NCBI RefSeq assembly: GCF_018069625.1
Contig: NZ_CP072941.1
Coordinates: 3,534,001-3,598,000 of the forward strand
Direction of reading: 5' to 3'
DNA length: 64,000 bases
Source: Streptomyces yatensis
GTDB lineage: Bacteria > Actinomycetota > Actinomycetes > Streptomycetales > Streptomycetaceae
Positions 39,538 through 50,437 of this stretch are shown piece by piece; within the stretch, counting starts at the first letter, position 1; each line of letters starts with the position of its first letter. The notes beneath the pieces were generated by a model that saw only the letters and a list, made by a program, of their open reading frames with translations, was not told the DNA's origin and searched no databases. Position numbers and translations under genes: made by a program.

Positions 39538-39610
39538 CGATGAACTCCTGGATTTCCCCGTGAAGAAAACCTGTGCGCTTTCCGCGCATGCCAGGTCCGT
39601 TGACGGGGAA

Positions 39611-39676
39611 ATCCTTTCCCACGGCTCTCCGCCATTTCAAGCGGAGAAGAGTGTTCCGTAGGTTATGTGAAATGGC
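39611..39676 (-). promoter_or_regulatory. Promoter with inverted repeat for the lipoprotein gene
   Basis: On the minus strand, TTGAAA (39640-39635) and AAGGAT (39616-39611) are spaced 18 bases, a plausible -35/-10 pair about 75 bases before the start. The -35 lies within one arm of a 9-bp inverted repeat, GCCATTTCA (39631-39639) and TGAAATGGC (39668-39676). A palindrome AATTCGAATT lies at 39686-39695. The region is unusually AT-rich. Confidence 0.45.
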
Positions 39677-39753
39677 CGCCAGGACAATTCGAATTACGTG
39701 GTTATTATGTGGCGGTCCGGGGGGGCGGAGATACGGGCCGATGCTCCGCCCGT

Positions 39754-40923
39754 TCAGCTGAGCCCCGCCCCGCGCGCCCGCTCCACCGCCGGGCCGATCG
39801 CCTCGGCGACGGCCTCGACATCGGCCTTGGTCGAGGTGTGGCCGAGCGAGAAGCGCAGGGTGCCGCGGGCCAGGTCGGAGTCGCTGCCGGTGGCCAGGAC
39901 CACATGGCTGGGCTGGGCGACACCGGCCGTGCAGGCCGAGCCCGTCGAGCATTCGATGCCCTGCGCGTCCAGCAGCAGAAGCAGTGAATCGCCCTCGCAG
40001 CCGGGAAAGGAGAAGTGGGCATTGGCGGGGAGCCGGCCCGCCGGATCGGGGTCGCCGCCGAGAACCGCGTCGGGCACGGCCGTACGGACGGCGGTGATCA
40101 GCGCGTCGCGCAGGGCGCCGATCTCGCGGGCGAACTCCTCGCGGTGCTCGGTGGCATACGCTCCGGCGACGGCGAAGGCGGCGATGGCCGGGGTGTCGAG
40201 GGTCCCGGAGCGCACCTGGCGCTCCTGGCCGCCGCCGTGCAGCACGGGCACCGGCGTGTGCTCACGGCCGAGCAGCAGCGCGCCGATGCCATAGGGGCCG
40301 CCTATCTTGTGGCCGCTGACGGTCATCGCGGCCAGCCCCGAGGCGGCGAAGTCGACCTCGATCTGGCCGAACGCCTGGACCGCGTCGGCATGCAGCGGGA
40401 CGCCGAATTCGGCGGCGACCGCGGCGAGTTCGCGGACCGGCTGGACGGTACCGATCTCGTTGTTGGCCCACATGACGGTGGCGAGGGCGACGTCCGAGGG
40501 GTCGCGGGCGATCGCCTCGCGCAGCGCGTCGGGGTGGACCCGCCCGAGGGAGTCGACCGGCAGCCATTCGACCCGGGCGCCCTCGTGCTCCGCGAGCCAG
40601 TCGACCGCGTCGAGCACGGCGTGGTGCTCCACGGGGCTGGCGAGCACCCGGGCGCGGGCCGGATCGGCGTCCCTGCGGGACCAGTAGAGCCCCTTGACCG
40701 CGAGGTTGTCGGCCTCGGTCCCGCCGGCGGTGAAGACGACCTCGCTCGGGCGGGCGCCCAGCGAGGCGGCCAGGGATTCACGCGACTCCTCGACGGTACG
40801 ACGGGCACGCCGGCCGGCGGCGTGCAGCGAGGAGGCGTTGCCCGTGACGGCGAGCTGGGCGGTCATCGCCTGCACCGCCTCCGGGAGCATCGGAGTGGTG
40901 GCGGCGTGGTCGAGATAAACCAT
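39754..40923 (-). CDS. Cysteine desulfurase (NifS/IscS family)
   Basis: PLP enzyme converting cysteine to alanine and enzyme-bound persulfide for Fe-S clusters and tRNA thiolation; 389 aa. It starts [17 protein letters not shown]. The PLP lysine is in [16 protein letters not shown] and the catalytic cysteine loop is [21 protein letters not shown] lies six bases before the ATG at 40923; an upstream in-frame extension of 59 residues is rejected. As the nearest desulfurase to mnmA it is the likely sulfur donor. Confidence 0.94.
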   Translation of the reverse strand: MVYLDHAATTPMLPEAVQAMTAQLAVTGNASSLHAAGRRARRTVEESRESLAASLGARPSEVVFTAGGTEADNLAVKGLYWSRRDADPARARVLASPVEHHAVLDAVDWLAEHEGARVEWLPVDSLGRVHPDALREAIARDPSDVALATVMWANNEIGTVQPVRELAAVAAEFGVPLHADAVQAFGQIEVDFAASGLAAMTVSGHKIGGPYGIGALLLGREHTPVPVLHGGGQERQVRSGTLDTPAIAAFAVAGAYATEHREEFAREIGALRDALITAVRTAVPDAVLGGDPDPAGRLPANAHFSFPGCEGDSLLLLLDAQGIECSTGSACTAGVAQPSHVVLATGSDSDLARGTLRFSLGHTSTKADVEAVAEAIGPAVERARGAGLS

Positions 40924-41056
40924 GGTGGCCTCGATTCTACGAGGCGTTGCGGGGTGCGTAGCGGGCGCGCGGGCGCACGGTCGTTCCGCTACCTCTTTCG
41001 CACCGCCTCGCGCGGCCCCTCGACAGCATCGGTAAGGACCGTCTACGTTTTTACTC

Positions 41057-41917
41057 ATGACAGCGACTGAGTGGAAGACCGAGTGGACGCTGGACCGCAC
41101 CTACCGCAGCTCCTCCGGCGAGGTCCGCTGGGCCGCGTTCGGCGCGCCGGACGCGCCGCCGGTCGTGCTGCTGCACGGCACGCCGTTCTCGTCGTACGTA
41201 TGGCGGGGCGTCGCCCGTGCGCTGGCCGACCGGCACCGGGTGTTCGTCTGGGACATGCCGGGCTACGGGGCCTCCGAGAAGCGGGCCGGCCAGGACGTCT
41301 CGCTGGCCGCCCAGGGCCGGGTCTTCGGCGAGCTGCTCGACATGTGGGGGCTGACCGGGGCCGGGGCGGAACCGGCCGTCGTCGCCCATGACTTCGGCGG
41401 ATGCGTCGCGCTGCGTGCGCATCTGCTGCACGGTGCGCGGTATCGCCGGTTGGCGCTGGTGGACGTGGTGGCGCTGGCGCCTTGGGGGTCCCCGACGTAC
41501 CGGCTGTTCGGCGCCCACCACGAGGTCTTCGGGCAGCTGCCGCCCGAGCTGCACCGGGGTCTGGTGCGCGAGTACGTCCGCTCGGGAAGCGCCCCGGGCC
41601 TCCCTCCGCGGGTGCTGGAGCGGATCGTGGACGGCTGGTGCGGTCCGGAGGAGCAGTCCGCGTTCTATCGGCAGATCGCGCAGAACGATCAGCGGTTCAC
41701 GGATGAGATCGAGGGCCGCTACGGGGAGATCAGCCTGCCCGTGCTGGTCTGCTGGGGCGCGCAGGACGCCTGGATTCCGGTGGAGCGGGGGCGGGAGCTT
41801 GCCGCTCGCATTCCGGGGGCGGGGTTTCGGCTGATCGAGGGGGCGGGGCATCTGGTGCAGGAGGATGCGCCTGCGGAGCTCGCGGTTGCGCTGAGCGGGT
41901 TCCTCGGGGACGGCTGA
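41057..41917 (+). CDS. Alpha/beta hydrolase with aspartate nucleophile
   Basis: 286 aa with the standard fold. The oxyanion motif is [13 protein letters not shown]. The nucleophile elbow reads [12 protein letters not shown], with Asp rather than Ser. The acid region is [13 protein letters not shown] and the catalytic His is in [10 protein letters not shown]. An Asp elbow of the HDxGG type is the mark of haloalkane dehalogenases and epoxide hydrolases rather than esterases. The residue after Asp is Phe, not the halide-binding Trp of haloalkane dehalogenases, so an epoxide hydrolase or an uncharacterised C-X hydrolase is more likely. It diverges from the cysteine desulfurase with 133 bases between starts. 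Confidence 0.87.
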   Translation: MTATEWKTEWTLDRTYRSSSGEVRWAAFGAPDAPPVVLLHGTPFSSYVWRGVARALADRHRVFVWDMPGYGASEKRAGQDVSLAAQGRVFGELLDMWGLTGAGAEPAVVAHDFGGCVALRAHLLHGARYRRLALVDVVALAPWGSPTYRLFGAHHEVFGQLPPELHRGLVREYVRSGSAPGLPPRVLERIVDGWCGPEEQSAFYRQIAQNDQRFTDEIEGRYGEISLPVLVCWGAQDAWIPVERGRELAARIPGAGFRLIEGAGHLVQEDAPAELAVALSGFLGDG

Positions 41918-41934
41918 GGTTGCGCCTCCGGCGG

Positions 41935-42146
41935 TTGCTCCCCTGCCCCGCCCCTTCCCGACCTGCGGCTCCGCCGCGTGCCGGGGCTCCGCCCCGGACC
42001 CTGGTCCTCAAGCGCCGGACGGGCTGGGATTGCCCAGCGGCTCCGCCCCGGACCCCGGTCGTCGAACACCGGACGGGCCGGGATTGCCCAGCGGCTACGC
42101 CCCGGACCCCGGTCCTCGAACACCGGACGGGCCGGGTTTTCAGCTG
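41935..42146. repeat. 54-bp tandem repeat element between convergent genes
   Basis: After CCCCGCCCCTTCCCG (about 41945), three 54-bp units begin at 41985, 42039 and 42093. Each has CTCCGCCCCGGACC or a one-base variant, then CGCCGGACGGGCTGGGATTG-like sequence. The last unit overlaps the stop codon of the SRPBCC gene (42140). This is the third copy-site of the GC-rich family also at 18645 and 30105. Confidence 0.85.
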
Positions 42147-43018
42147 CTCACCCGGAGCAGCTTGGCGGCCAGGAGGCCGATGTGGTGGCGCCATGCCTGC
42201 TGGGCTTCGGTGCGTTCCGCTTCCGCGTCCGCCGGGCCCGTCTGGGTCAGGATGAGGCGGGCGCCGTGGCCGGTGCCCTGGGTGAGCTCCCAGCGGACCG
42301 TCCCGGCGGGACGGCCGTCGCGCTCCCAGGCATAGGCGAGCACCCGGGGCGGATGCGCCTCGGTGATCGGGCCCGCCGGGACCGCGTCCGTACGGAAGCC
42401 GAAGGGGACCGGCGCCCCGGCGGCCGGTTCGGGGGTGTCGTCGGCCGGGCCGGTCAGCGTCCGCCAGGCCGTCTCGGCGGGGCGGACCAGCTGGCGTTCG
42501 AAGCGCAGCCGCCAGCCGCCGTCCTCGGTGGTCTCCACCGCCCCCTCGGCCAGGCCGAACGCCTCGACGTACTTCTCGTGCAGCTCGGCCATGTCGCCAT
42601 GGGCGATCTCCTCGCCGCCCAGCAGGGCCGCAAGACCGGTGATGCAGGCGTGCCAGCCGGAGGCGAAGCTGGCCGCGCCGAAGCGGTCGCCGAAGGTGTG
42701 GGTGAGGGTCAGCACACAGCCGTCGCCCTCGGGGCGCAGCTCCCAGCGGAGCTCGTCCTCGCCCCAGGTGAAGGCGAAGACATGGGGCGGATCGAGCTCG
42801 GTGACGACGCCGTCCATGTCCGGGGCCTCGCGCCCGGGGAAGACGAAGCCCATCCGGCCGCCGGTCTTGAGCTCGACCTGGACCTCGGAGGGGAACCAGT
42901 GGACGAGCTGGGCGGGATCGGTCAGCGCTCGCCAGACCTTCTCCGGGGGGTGGGCGAGCCGGCGCTCCAGGCGCAGGGCCGAGCGGCCGCCGCCGGTCTG
43001 GGCAAGGGTGTCTTTCAT
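42140..43018 (-). CDS. Tandem SRPBCC (AHSA1-like) domain protein
   Basis: 292 aa with two START/Bet v1-like domains. Domain one runs about 10-150 (RRLAHPPEKVWRALTDPAQL, FAFTWGEDELRWEL) and domain two about 165-285 (RQLVRPAETAWRTLTG, AYAWERDGRPAGTVRWEL). These folds bind hydrophobic ligands; no catalytic residues are evident. The start at 43018 overlaps the stop of the ArsR gene as ATGA, so the pair is translationally coupled. ArsR-SRPBCC pairs are common in Actinobacteria, the regulator presumably controlling its own operon. Confidence 0.88.
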   Translation of the reverse strand: MKDTLAQTGGGRSALRLERRLAHPPEKVWRALTDPAQLVHWFPSEVQVELKTGGRMGFVFPGREAPDMDGVVTELDPPHVFAFTWGEDELRWELRPEGDGCVLTLTHTFGDRFGAASFASGWHACITGLAALLGGEEIAHGDMAELHEKYVEAFGLAEGAVETTEDGGWRLRFERQLVRPAETAWRTLTGPADDTPEPAAGAPVPFGFRTDAVPAGPITEAHPPRVLAYAWERDGRPAGTVRWELTQGTGHGARLILTQTGPADAEAERTEAQQAWRHHIGLLAAKLLRVSS

Positions 43019-43389
43019 GGCGCTTCTCCGTCGGGTGCGTCGAGTACGTCGGGTACGTCGGGTTCGCCGGTCGCGTCGAGGGAATCCGGCATCGTGTCCA
43101 GGTGTCGTTCGAGCGCGTCGAGACGGTCGGTCCACAGCCGACGGTACGGCGCGAGCCAGGCGTCCACCTCGGCGAGCGGCTCCGGGCAGAGCTCGTACCA
43201 GCGGCGCTGGGCGTCCCGGCGGACCCGCACCAGACCGGCCTCGCGCAGCACTCGGAGGTGCTTGGAGGTGCCCGGCTGGGTGAGCCCCAGATGCTCGGTC
43301 AGCTCACCGACCAGGCGGGGCCGCTCCAGCAGGAGGTCCAGGATCTGCCGACGACTCGGCTCCGCGAGCACATCGAACGGTATGGCCAT
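43015..43389 (-). CDS. ArsR-family winged-helix regulator
   Basis: 124 aa. The helix-turn-helix is clear: FDVLAEPSRRQILDLLLERP, ELTEHLGLTQPGTSKHLRVL and REAGLVRVRRDAQRRWYEL. No metal-binding cysteine cluster is present, so it belongs to the non-metal ArsR group usually found before SRPBCC genes. The C-terminus is an acidic Asp/Pro/Val-rich tail coded by a short repeat near 43035-43065. Confidence 0.92.
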   Translation of the reverse strand: MAIPFDVLAEPSRRQILDLLLERPRLVGELTEHLGLTQPGTSKHLRVLREAGLVRVRRDAQRRWYELCPEPLAEVDAWLAPYRRLWTDRLDALERHLDTMPDSLDATGEPDVPDVLDAPDGEAP

Positions 43390-43462
43390 GGCCTCAACAT
43401 AACGGCCCGGCTATATAACCGCAAGGGTATTTACGCTGCGTGCGGCCCACGGCCCGAGCCCC

Positions 43463-44122
43463 TCAGCTCTCCTCCGTCGCCGTACTGCGCCGGTTCCAGG
43501 CCCGCGGCGCCCGCCAGCCGAACCGCATCGCCAGCAGCCGCACCACAAACGTCACGGCGGCCGCGAGTGCGCTCGTGGCCGCCGTGAGGGCGTCGAAGTG
43601 AAGCAGCAGCGCCGCTATGGAGGAGCCGAGGATGGCCGGGACGGCGTACAGGTCACGGTCCCAGCGCAGCAGGGAGGGCACCTCATGGGCGAGCAGGTCG
43701 CGGATCACACCGCCGCCGACCGCCGTGGCCATGCCGAGGGTGACGGACGCGGTGACACCGAGCCCGAAATCGTGCGCCTTCATCGTGCCCTCGACGCAGA
43801 ACAGCCCGAGGCCCGCCGCGTCGAAGACCCCCACCGCCGCCGTGATCCGCTCGACCTCGGGATGGAGGAAGAAGACGATGCCGGTGGCCACGAGCGGGGT
43901 GAGGAAATAGCCGAGGTCGGTGAAGGCGATGGGCGGCACCGCGCCGATCACCAGGTCGCGGAAGATCCCGCCGCCCAGCGCGGTGGCCTCGGCGAGCACC
44001 GCCATGCCGAAGACATCGAAGTTCTTCCGCACGGCGAGCAGCGCGCCGGACATCGCGAAGACGAAGATCCCGGCGACTTCGAGCGCGTGCTGGACGGACG
44101 GGGTGAACAGTTCGATGAGCAC
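43463..44122 (-). CDS. TRIC/UPF0126-type membrane channel protein
   Basis: 219 aa with seven predicted membrane helices arranged as two homologous three-helix repeats plus one. The family signatures GGGIFRDLVIG and GGGVIRDLLAHEVP mark the two repeats. Bacterial relatives are trimeric potassium-permeable channels related to animal TRIC proteins; some are annotated as glycine permeases from context. The start is GTG at 44122 (VLIELFTPSVQHALEVAGIF). The basic cytosolic tail is RFGWRAPRAWNRRS. Confidence 0.88.
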   Translation of the reverse strand: MLIELFTPSVQHALEVAGIFVFAMSGALLAVRKNFDVFGMAVLAEATALGGGIFRDLVIGAVPPIAFTDLGYFLTPLVATGIVFFLHPEVERITAAVGVFDAAGLGLFCVEGTMKAHDFGLGVTASVTLGMATAVGGGVIRDLLAHEVPSLLRWDRDLYAVPAILGSSIAALLLHFDALTAATSALAAAVTFVVRLLAMRFGWRAPRAWNRRSTATEES

Positions 44123-44174
44123 CCGACATTGTTATCCGCGGATGCGCCCGGCCCCGTCCGGGCCCCGTCCCGTC

Positions 44175-45275
44175 TCAGCCTTCGGTCTTCTTCGTCACCT
44201 TCTGTGCCGCCTCGGCACCGGGCTTCTCCTGCGGCGCCTGGTCCGCTGCGTTCTCCGGGTGGTGGCAGGCCACCTGGTGGCCGGTGGCCAGCGTCACCAG
44301 TGGCGGCTCCTGGCTCTTGCACACCTCGGTCGCCTTCCAGCACCGGGTGTGGAAGCGGCAGCCGGACGGCGGGGAGATCGGCGAGGGCACATCGCCCTTG
44401 AGCAGGATCCGCTCCCGCTTGGCGCGCCGCTTGGGGTCCGGCACCGGCACCGCGGACAGCAAGGCCTTGGTGTACGGGTGCATGGGACGCTCGTAGAGGT
44501 CCTTGCGGTCCGCCAGCTCGACGATCTTCCCGAGGTACATCACGGCGATCCGGTCCGAGACATGGCGGATGACCGACAGATCGTGCGCGATGATCACATA
44601 CGTCAGGCCCAGCTCCTCCTGGAGGTCGTCCAGCAGGTTGACCACCTGCGCCTGGATCGACACGTCCAGCGCCGAGACCGGTTCGTCGGCGACGACCAGC
44701 TTGGGCTTGAGGGCCAGCGCCCGGGCGATGCCGATGCGCTGCCGCTGACCGCCGGAGAACTCGTGCGGATAGCGGTTGTAGTGCTCGGGGTTGAGCCCGA
44801 CCAGCGCCAGCAGCCGCTGGACCTCGGCCTTGACGCCGCCCTCCGGGGTGACGCCCTGGAGCCGGAAGGGCGCGCTGACGATCGCGCCGACGGTGTGCCG
44901 GGGGTTCAGCGAGGAGTACGGGTCCTGGAAGATCATCTGGACGTCACGGCGCATCGGCCGCATCTGAGCGGTGTTCAGATGCGTGATGTCCTTGCCCTCG
45001 AACTCGATCTTGCCCGAGGTGGGTTCCAGCAGCCGGGTGACCAGCCGTCCCATGGTGGACTTGCCGCAGCCCGACTCGCCCACCACACCCAGGGTCTCCC
45101 CCGGCCGGACGTCGAAGTCGAGCCCGTCGACCGCCTGCACCGCACCGGCCTGCCGCTGCAGCAGCCCCTTCTTGATGGGGAAGTGCTTGACCAGACCCGA
45201 CACCTTGAGCAGGGGCTCGGGCGACGTCGTCGCCTTCTCCGGGACCGTCATCTTCGGATCCTTCGTGTCGGTCAC
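44175..45275 (-). CDS. Peptide ABC transporter ATP-binding protein (OppF/DppF-like)
   Basis: One of two ATPases powering a type-I peptide importer, about 366 aa. Walker [12 protein letters not shown], signature [15 protein letters not shown], Walker [13 protein letters not shown] and switch IIAHD are intact. The oligopeptide C-terminal extension contains the [14 protein letters not shown] cysteines that bind Fe-S in some family members. The GTG start at 45275 overlaps the stop of the upstream ATPase gene (GTGA). Last gene of the operon, ending in a Lys/Glu-rich tail. Confidence 0.94.
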   Translation of the reverse strand: MTDTKDPKMTVPEKATTSPEPLLKVSGLVKHFPIKKGLLQRQAGAVQAVDGLDFDVRPGETLGVVGESGCGKSTMGRLVTRLLEPTSGKIEFEGKDITHLNTAQMRPMRRDVQMIFQDPYSSLNPRHTVGAIVSAPFRLQGVTPEGGVKAEVQRLLALVGLNPEHYNRYPHEFSGGQRQRIGIARALALKPKLVVADEPVSALDVSIQAQVVNLLDDLQEELGLTYVIIAHDLSVIRHVSDRIAVMYLGKIVELADRKDLYERPMHPYTKALLSAVPVPDPKRRAKRERILLKGDVPSPISPPSGCRFHTRCWKATEVCKSQEPPLVTLATGHQVACHHPENAADQAPQEKPGAEAAQKVTKKTEG

Positions 45276-46410
45276 AGCTTCGGCGCAATCTCTTCGGTCC
45301 AGATCCGGGTGCGCTCCTCCTGCGACATATGGCATGCGGAGAAGTGCCCGCCGCCCCCGGCCTCGGCGAGCTCCGGCCGCTCGGTGCGCGTGATGTTGTC
45401 CTTCGGCACATCGGCGTACGGGCAGCGCGGGTGGAAGGCGCAGCCGGACGGCACATTGATGAGGCTGGGCGGGGAGCCCTTGACCGGGATCAGCCGCTCG
45501 GTCTGGTCGCGGTCGATCCGGGGCATCGAGCCCAGCAGCCCCCAGGTGTACGGGTGCTGGGGCTCGTAGAAGACCTTCTCGGCCGGGCCCCGCTCGACAC
45601 AGCGGCCGCCGTACATCACCAGCAGATCGTCGGCGAGCTCGGCGACCACGCCCAGGTCATGGGTGATGACGATGACCGCGGAGCCGAACTCCTTCTGCAG
45701 ATCCCGGATGAGGTCGAGGATCTGCGCCTGGACGGTGACGTCCAGGGCGGTGGTCGGCTCGTCCGCGATCAACAGCTCGGGGTTGTTGACCAGCGCCATC
45801 GCGATCATGGCGCGCTGGCGCATACCGCCGGAGAACTCGTGCGGATAGCTGTCCACGCGCTTGTCGGGCTGCGGGATGCCGACACGGTCCAGCAGGTCGA
45901 TCGCGCGCTTGCGGGCCACCTCCTTGGTGACCTCGTTGTGCACCCGGTACGCCTCGATGATCTGGCGGCCGATGGTGTAGTACGGGTGCAGCGCGGAGAG
46001 CGGATCCTGGAAGATCATCGACATCTCGCGGCCGCGCAGCTTGCGCACCTCGTCGGGGTCGGCGCCCAGCAGCTCCTGGCCGTTGAGCCAGATCTCACCG
46101 GAGATCCGCGCCTTGCGGCGGCCGTACTGCCCGGCGGTGTGCAGCCCCATGATGCCGAGCGAGGTGACGGACTTGCCGGAGCCGGACTCGCCGACGATGC
46201 CGAGGGTCTTGCCCTTCTCCAGCCGGAAGCTGAGCCCGTCCACGGACTTCACCAGACCGTCGTCGGTCGGGAAGTGGACGTGCAGATCGCGCACCTCGAG
46301 GAAGGCGGTGGGGGCGGGCGAGCCGGCCGCTGCCACCTCGCCCACGGCGGCGGTGCCGGTGGCCGGCAGATCGCCGTTCCCGGGCTGTCCGGAGGACTTG
46401 GTCAGGTCGG

Positions 46411-46414
<4 letters not shown>
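45272..46414 (-). CDS. Peptide ABC transporter ATP-binding protein (OppD/DppD-like)
   Basis: 380 aa. A Gly/Ala-rich lead of about 35 residues precedes the ATPase: Walker [14 protein letters not shown], signature [15 protein letters not shown], Walker [13 protein letters not shown], switch VITHD. The C-terminal cysteine motif is [15 protein letters not shown] at 46414 overlaps the permease stop (ATGA). It pairs with the following ATPase as the heterodimeric motor. Confidence 0.94.
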
Positions 46415-47409
<995 letters not shown>

Positions 47410-47424
47410 TGTGCGCGGCCCGGG

Positions 47425-47464
47425 GGTGGCCCGTGACCCCGGTTGAGGGGGATCACGGGCCACC
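47425..47464 (-). terminator. Intercistronic stem-loop between binding-protein and permease genes
   Basis: A perfect 12-bp inverted repeat, GGTGGCCCGTGA (47425-47436) with TCACGGGCCACC (47453-47464), lies 79 bases after the binding-protein stop and 15 bases before the permease start. Such hairpins typically protect or partially terminate the binding-protein transcript so that it is more abundant. Confidence 0.7.
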
Positions 47465-47543
47465 ACCCGCGGCCATCACCTGCCCTTCGGGCCTATCGGG
47501 TGCGGCGATGGTTAACGTGTGCGGCGGGTCGGGTGACCGGCCG

Positions 47544-49304
47544 TCACTTGACGACGCCCAGCTGGGAGTAGTCGTAGCGACCGTTGTAGGCCGCCGACGA
47601 GAAGGCGTTCGTCAGCCGCGAGCTGCGCCAGGTGATGTTCTTCTCGTAGATGAACGGCATCTGCACGGCCAGGTCGCTGACCTTGTGGTTCATCTTCTGG
47701 TAGATCGCGCCGGCCTTGCTCGGGTCGGTCTCCTTGAGCGCGTCGTCGAAGTACTTGTTGATCTCCGCGTCGTTGGTCTCGGAGACGTTGTAGTTACCGG
47801 TCTGCTCGATGAAGCGGCCGTCGATCAGCGGCTGGGAGAAGCCCTGGCCGGTCGGGAAGTCCGGGCCCCAGCCGGTCATGGACAGGCCGTAGCCGCGCTT
47901 CTTCATCACCGACGGCGAGCCGGTGATGCTGGCGGAGGTGCTGCCCTGGATCGGCTCCACGTTGAGGTTGATGCCGACCTTCTTCAGCGACGCCTGCAGC
48001 GCCTCGGCGGCCTCGACCTCGGCGGGCTGGTCGTTGCGGGCCACGATGCTGGTGGAGAAGCCACCCGGCTTGCCGCACTGCTTGAGCTCGTCCTTGGCCT
48101 TGGCCACGTCCGCCTTGCCACCGCGCTTCAGGACACCGTACGGGTCGTAGTTGTCCGCGCCCTTCACGCTCTTGGGGAGCATGTTGGTGGCGATGTCACC
48201 ACCGGCCTGCGGGCCACCGCGGGTGGTCTGGAGCGACTTGTAGTCGGTGCCGTAGACGACCGCCTTGCGGCAGTGGATGTTGTCGAACGGCTTGACCTTG
48301 GTGGTGAAGTCGACGTACCGGACGAAGCTGGTGGTGATGTTGTCGACGTTGCCCTTGTTGTGCTTGAGGGCGTCGTTGCGGCCCGAGGGAGTCATACCGG
48401 TGGCGCTGAGGAAGACGTCGTAGTCGCCCTTGATCAGCAGCCGGTCGATCGCCTCGAGGTTGGAGTTGAAGGTGACCGAGACCTTGTCCGGCAGGGCCGG
48501 GCGGATCGGGTCGGACGCCTTCTTCCAGCTGGTGTTGCGGACCAGCGACAGGCTCTTGCCCGGGGTGTACGACTGGACCTTGTACGGACCGGAGGAGAAG
48601 GGCCGGTTGGTGTACTTGGCGCCGGTGTCCTTGTCCGCCTTCACCGGGGAGCCGGTCGGCATCGCGAGCATCTGCTCGAAGTCACCGTTGGGCTTGGCGA
48701 GGTTGAAGACGATGGTCTTGTCGTCCGGCGTCTGGATCGCCTTCAGGCCCAGCTTGTCCTTGGACTTGTCCTTGTACGGGCCCTTGTACTCGCTCTTGGG
48801 GTCCAGGACCTGGCGCAGATAGCCGGGGCCGCCGGAGACGACGTCCTTGGCCCAGATGCGCTCGATGCCGTACTTGACGTCCTTGGACGTGATCGGGGAG
48901 CCGTCCTCCCAGGTGATCCCGTCGCGCAGGGTGTAGGTGTAGGTCTTGCCGCCGTTGCTGATCTTGCCGGTGGAGGTGGCGAGGTCCGGGGTCAGCTCGT
49001 TCGCGGCGTTGCCCGGCTTCGGCGTGTAGGAGATCAGTTGGCGCGCGTAGAAGCGGGAGAAGTCCCAGGCGAACCCGTAGTACTGGCGCTGCGGGTCGAG
49101 GGAGTCGAACTCCTGCTTGTTGATGAACTTGAGGGTGCCGCCCTTCTTGGCGGACTTGGCGGCGACACCCTTCACCGCGGCGTTGAACCCGGCACCCGAG
49201 CCCTCGTCGTCGGAACTGCCACCACCGCAGGCGGCGGTGGCCAGCAGGGCGCCGACGACAGCCGTCGCTCCGGCGATCCGCCTGCTTCTCGAGAGCCGTT
49301 TCAT
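47544..49304 (-). CDS. Peptide ABC transporter substrate-binding lipoprotein
   Basis: 586 aa, SBP family 5. A lipoprotein signal MKRLSRSRRIAGATAVVGAL ends at lipobox TAAC, followed by a Gly/Ser/Asp linker. Family motifs include GGTLKFINKQEFDSLDPQ, YTYTLRDGITWEDGSPITSK and MTGWGPDFPTGQ. The Met at 49304 has GGAGG 11 bases upstream. Streptomyces relatives include BldK-type importers for signalling peptides, but ordinary nutrient peptides are equally possible. Confidence 0.93.
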   Translation of the reverse strand: MKRLSRSRRIAGATAVVGALLATAACGGGSSDDEGSGAGFNAAVKGVAAKSAKKGGTLKFINKQEFDSLDPQRQYYGFAWDFSRFYARQLISYTPKPGNAANELTPDLATSTGKISNGGKTYTYTLRDGITWEDGSPITSKDVKYGIERIWAKDVVSGGPGYLRQVLDPKSEYKGPYKDKSKDKLGLKAIQTPDDKTIVFNLAKPNGDFEQMLAMPTGSPVKADKDTGAKYTNRPFSSGPYKVQSYTPGKSLSLVRNTSWKKASDPIRPALPDKVSVTFNSNLEAIDRLLIKGDYDVFLSATGMTPSGRNDALKHNKGNVDNITTSFVRYVDFTTKVKPFDNIHCRKAVVYGTDYKSLQTTRGGPQAGGDIATNMLPKSVKGADNYDPYGVLKRGGKADVAKAKDELKQCGKPGGFSTSIVARNDQPAEVEAAEALQASLKKVGINLNVEPIQGSTSASITGSPSVMKKRGYGLSMTGWGPDFPTGQGFSQPLIDGRFIEQTGNYNVSETNDAEINKYFDDALKETDPSKAGAIYQKMNHKVSDLAVQMPFIYEKNITWRSSRLTNAFSSAAYNGRYDYSQLGVVK

Positions 49305-49432
49305 AGTTGCTGCAACCTCCGGGTTAGCGGTCCTAGGCATGGCGCCGCGGAATACCTTGGGGAGCCTTCTGCCGGATGCGGCAGGGGCTGCTGATGCGTT
49401 CGAGTACGACCGGGCGGCCGTGTGCCGCACCG

Positions 49433-50437
49433 TCATCGGGTGCCCTTCGGATCCAGTGCGTCGCGGACGCCGTCGCCGAAGAGGTTGAAGGCCAGCACCG
49501 TGACGAAGATCGCCACACCCGGGATGATCATGAACATCGGGTCGTCCTCATAGGTGCCGACCGCCTTGGAGAGCATCTGCCCCCAGGAGGCGGTGGGCGG
49601 CTTCACGCCCGCGCCGAGGAAGCTGAGCGCGGCCTCCGTGAGGATGTTGGTGGGGATCATCAGCGTCGCGTAGACGGTGATCGGCGCCACCAGGTTGGGC
49701 AGCAGCTCACGGAAGAGGATGTAGCGCCGGCCGGCACCCAGGCTCCGCGCGGCCTCGATGTACTCCTTCTCGCGCAGCGACAGCGTCTGGCCGCGCACGA
49801 TGCGGCCGACGTACGGCCAGCCGAAGAAGCCGATGACCGAGACCAGGATGGCGATGCGCACCCCGCTGCCGGTCAGTCCCAGCAGGTCGTTGGGGAGCAC
49901 CGAGACCAGGGAGATGATGAAGAGCAGCTGCGGGAAGGCCAGCAGCATGTCCATCACCCGGCTGATCACCGAGTCCACCCAGCCGCCGAAGTACCCGGCG
50001 ATGATGCCGAAGATGGTGCCGAGGACCACCGCGACCACCGCCGCGAGGAAGGCCACCAGCAGCGAGATCCGGGCGCCGTAGACGACGCGGCTGAAGACGT
50101 CGCGGCCGTTGGACGGCTCCACGCCGAAGAGGAAGTCCGAGCTGATACCGCCCATGGACCCCTTCGGGGTGCCGAACAGCGGGTCGATCTCCTCCTGGTG
50201 GAACTCATTGGGCGGATGCCCGAGCAGGCTCACGATCAGTGGAGCGAAGATCGCCACCAGAACCAGGAAGACGACAACGATGCCACCCGCCAGCGCGAGC
50301 TTGTCCCGCTTCAGGCGTGTCCAGGCGATCTGCCGCAGCGATCTGCCTTCGACGGACGCTTTGACCACATCCGCCGCTACATCGGCAGTCGCCACCGGAT
50401 CGCTGTCCGTGCTCGTGCCGTGCAATGGTGCCGTCAT
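49433..50437 (-). CDS. Peptide ABC transporter permease (OppC/DppC-like)
   Basis: 334 aa. The OppC N-terminal segment (LRQIAWTRLKRDKLALAGGI) and first helix precede an external region, then five more helices. The EAA loop is KEYIEAARSLGAGRRYILFR; the C-terminal is FNLFGDGVRDALDPKG. The Met at 50437 (MTAPLHGTSTDSD) is chosen; the 57-residue upstream open frame has no family similarity. It is the first gene of the operon, so transcription probably starts in the gene-free region 50438-50908. Confidence 0.93.
   Translation of the reverse strand: MTAPLHGTSTDSDPVATADVAADVVKASVEGRSLRQIAWTRLKRDKLALAGGIVVVFLVLVAIFAPLIVSLLGHPPNEFHQEEIDPLFGTPKGSMGGISSDFLFGVEPSNGRDVFSRVVYGARISLLVAFLAAVVAVVLGTIFGIIAGYFGGWVDSVISRVMDMLLAFPQLLFIISLVSVLPNDLLGLTGSGVRIAILVSVIGFFGWPYVGRIVRGQTLSLREKEYIEAARSLGAGRRYILFRELLPNLVAPITVYATLMIPTNILTEAALSFLGAGVKPPTASWGQMLSKAVGTYEDDPMFMIIPGVAIFVTVLAFNLFGDGVRDALDPKGTR

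Noticed and set aside
47433..49394. 653-codon plus-strand frame opposite the peptide-binding protein
   Set aside because: Low-complexity Val/Gly/Asp/Arg shadow; the lipoprotein on the minus strand is certain.
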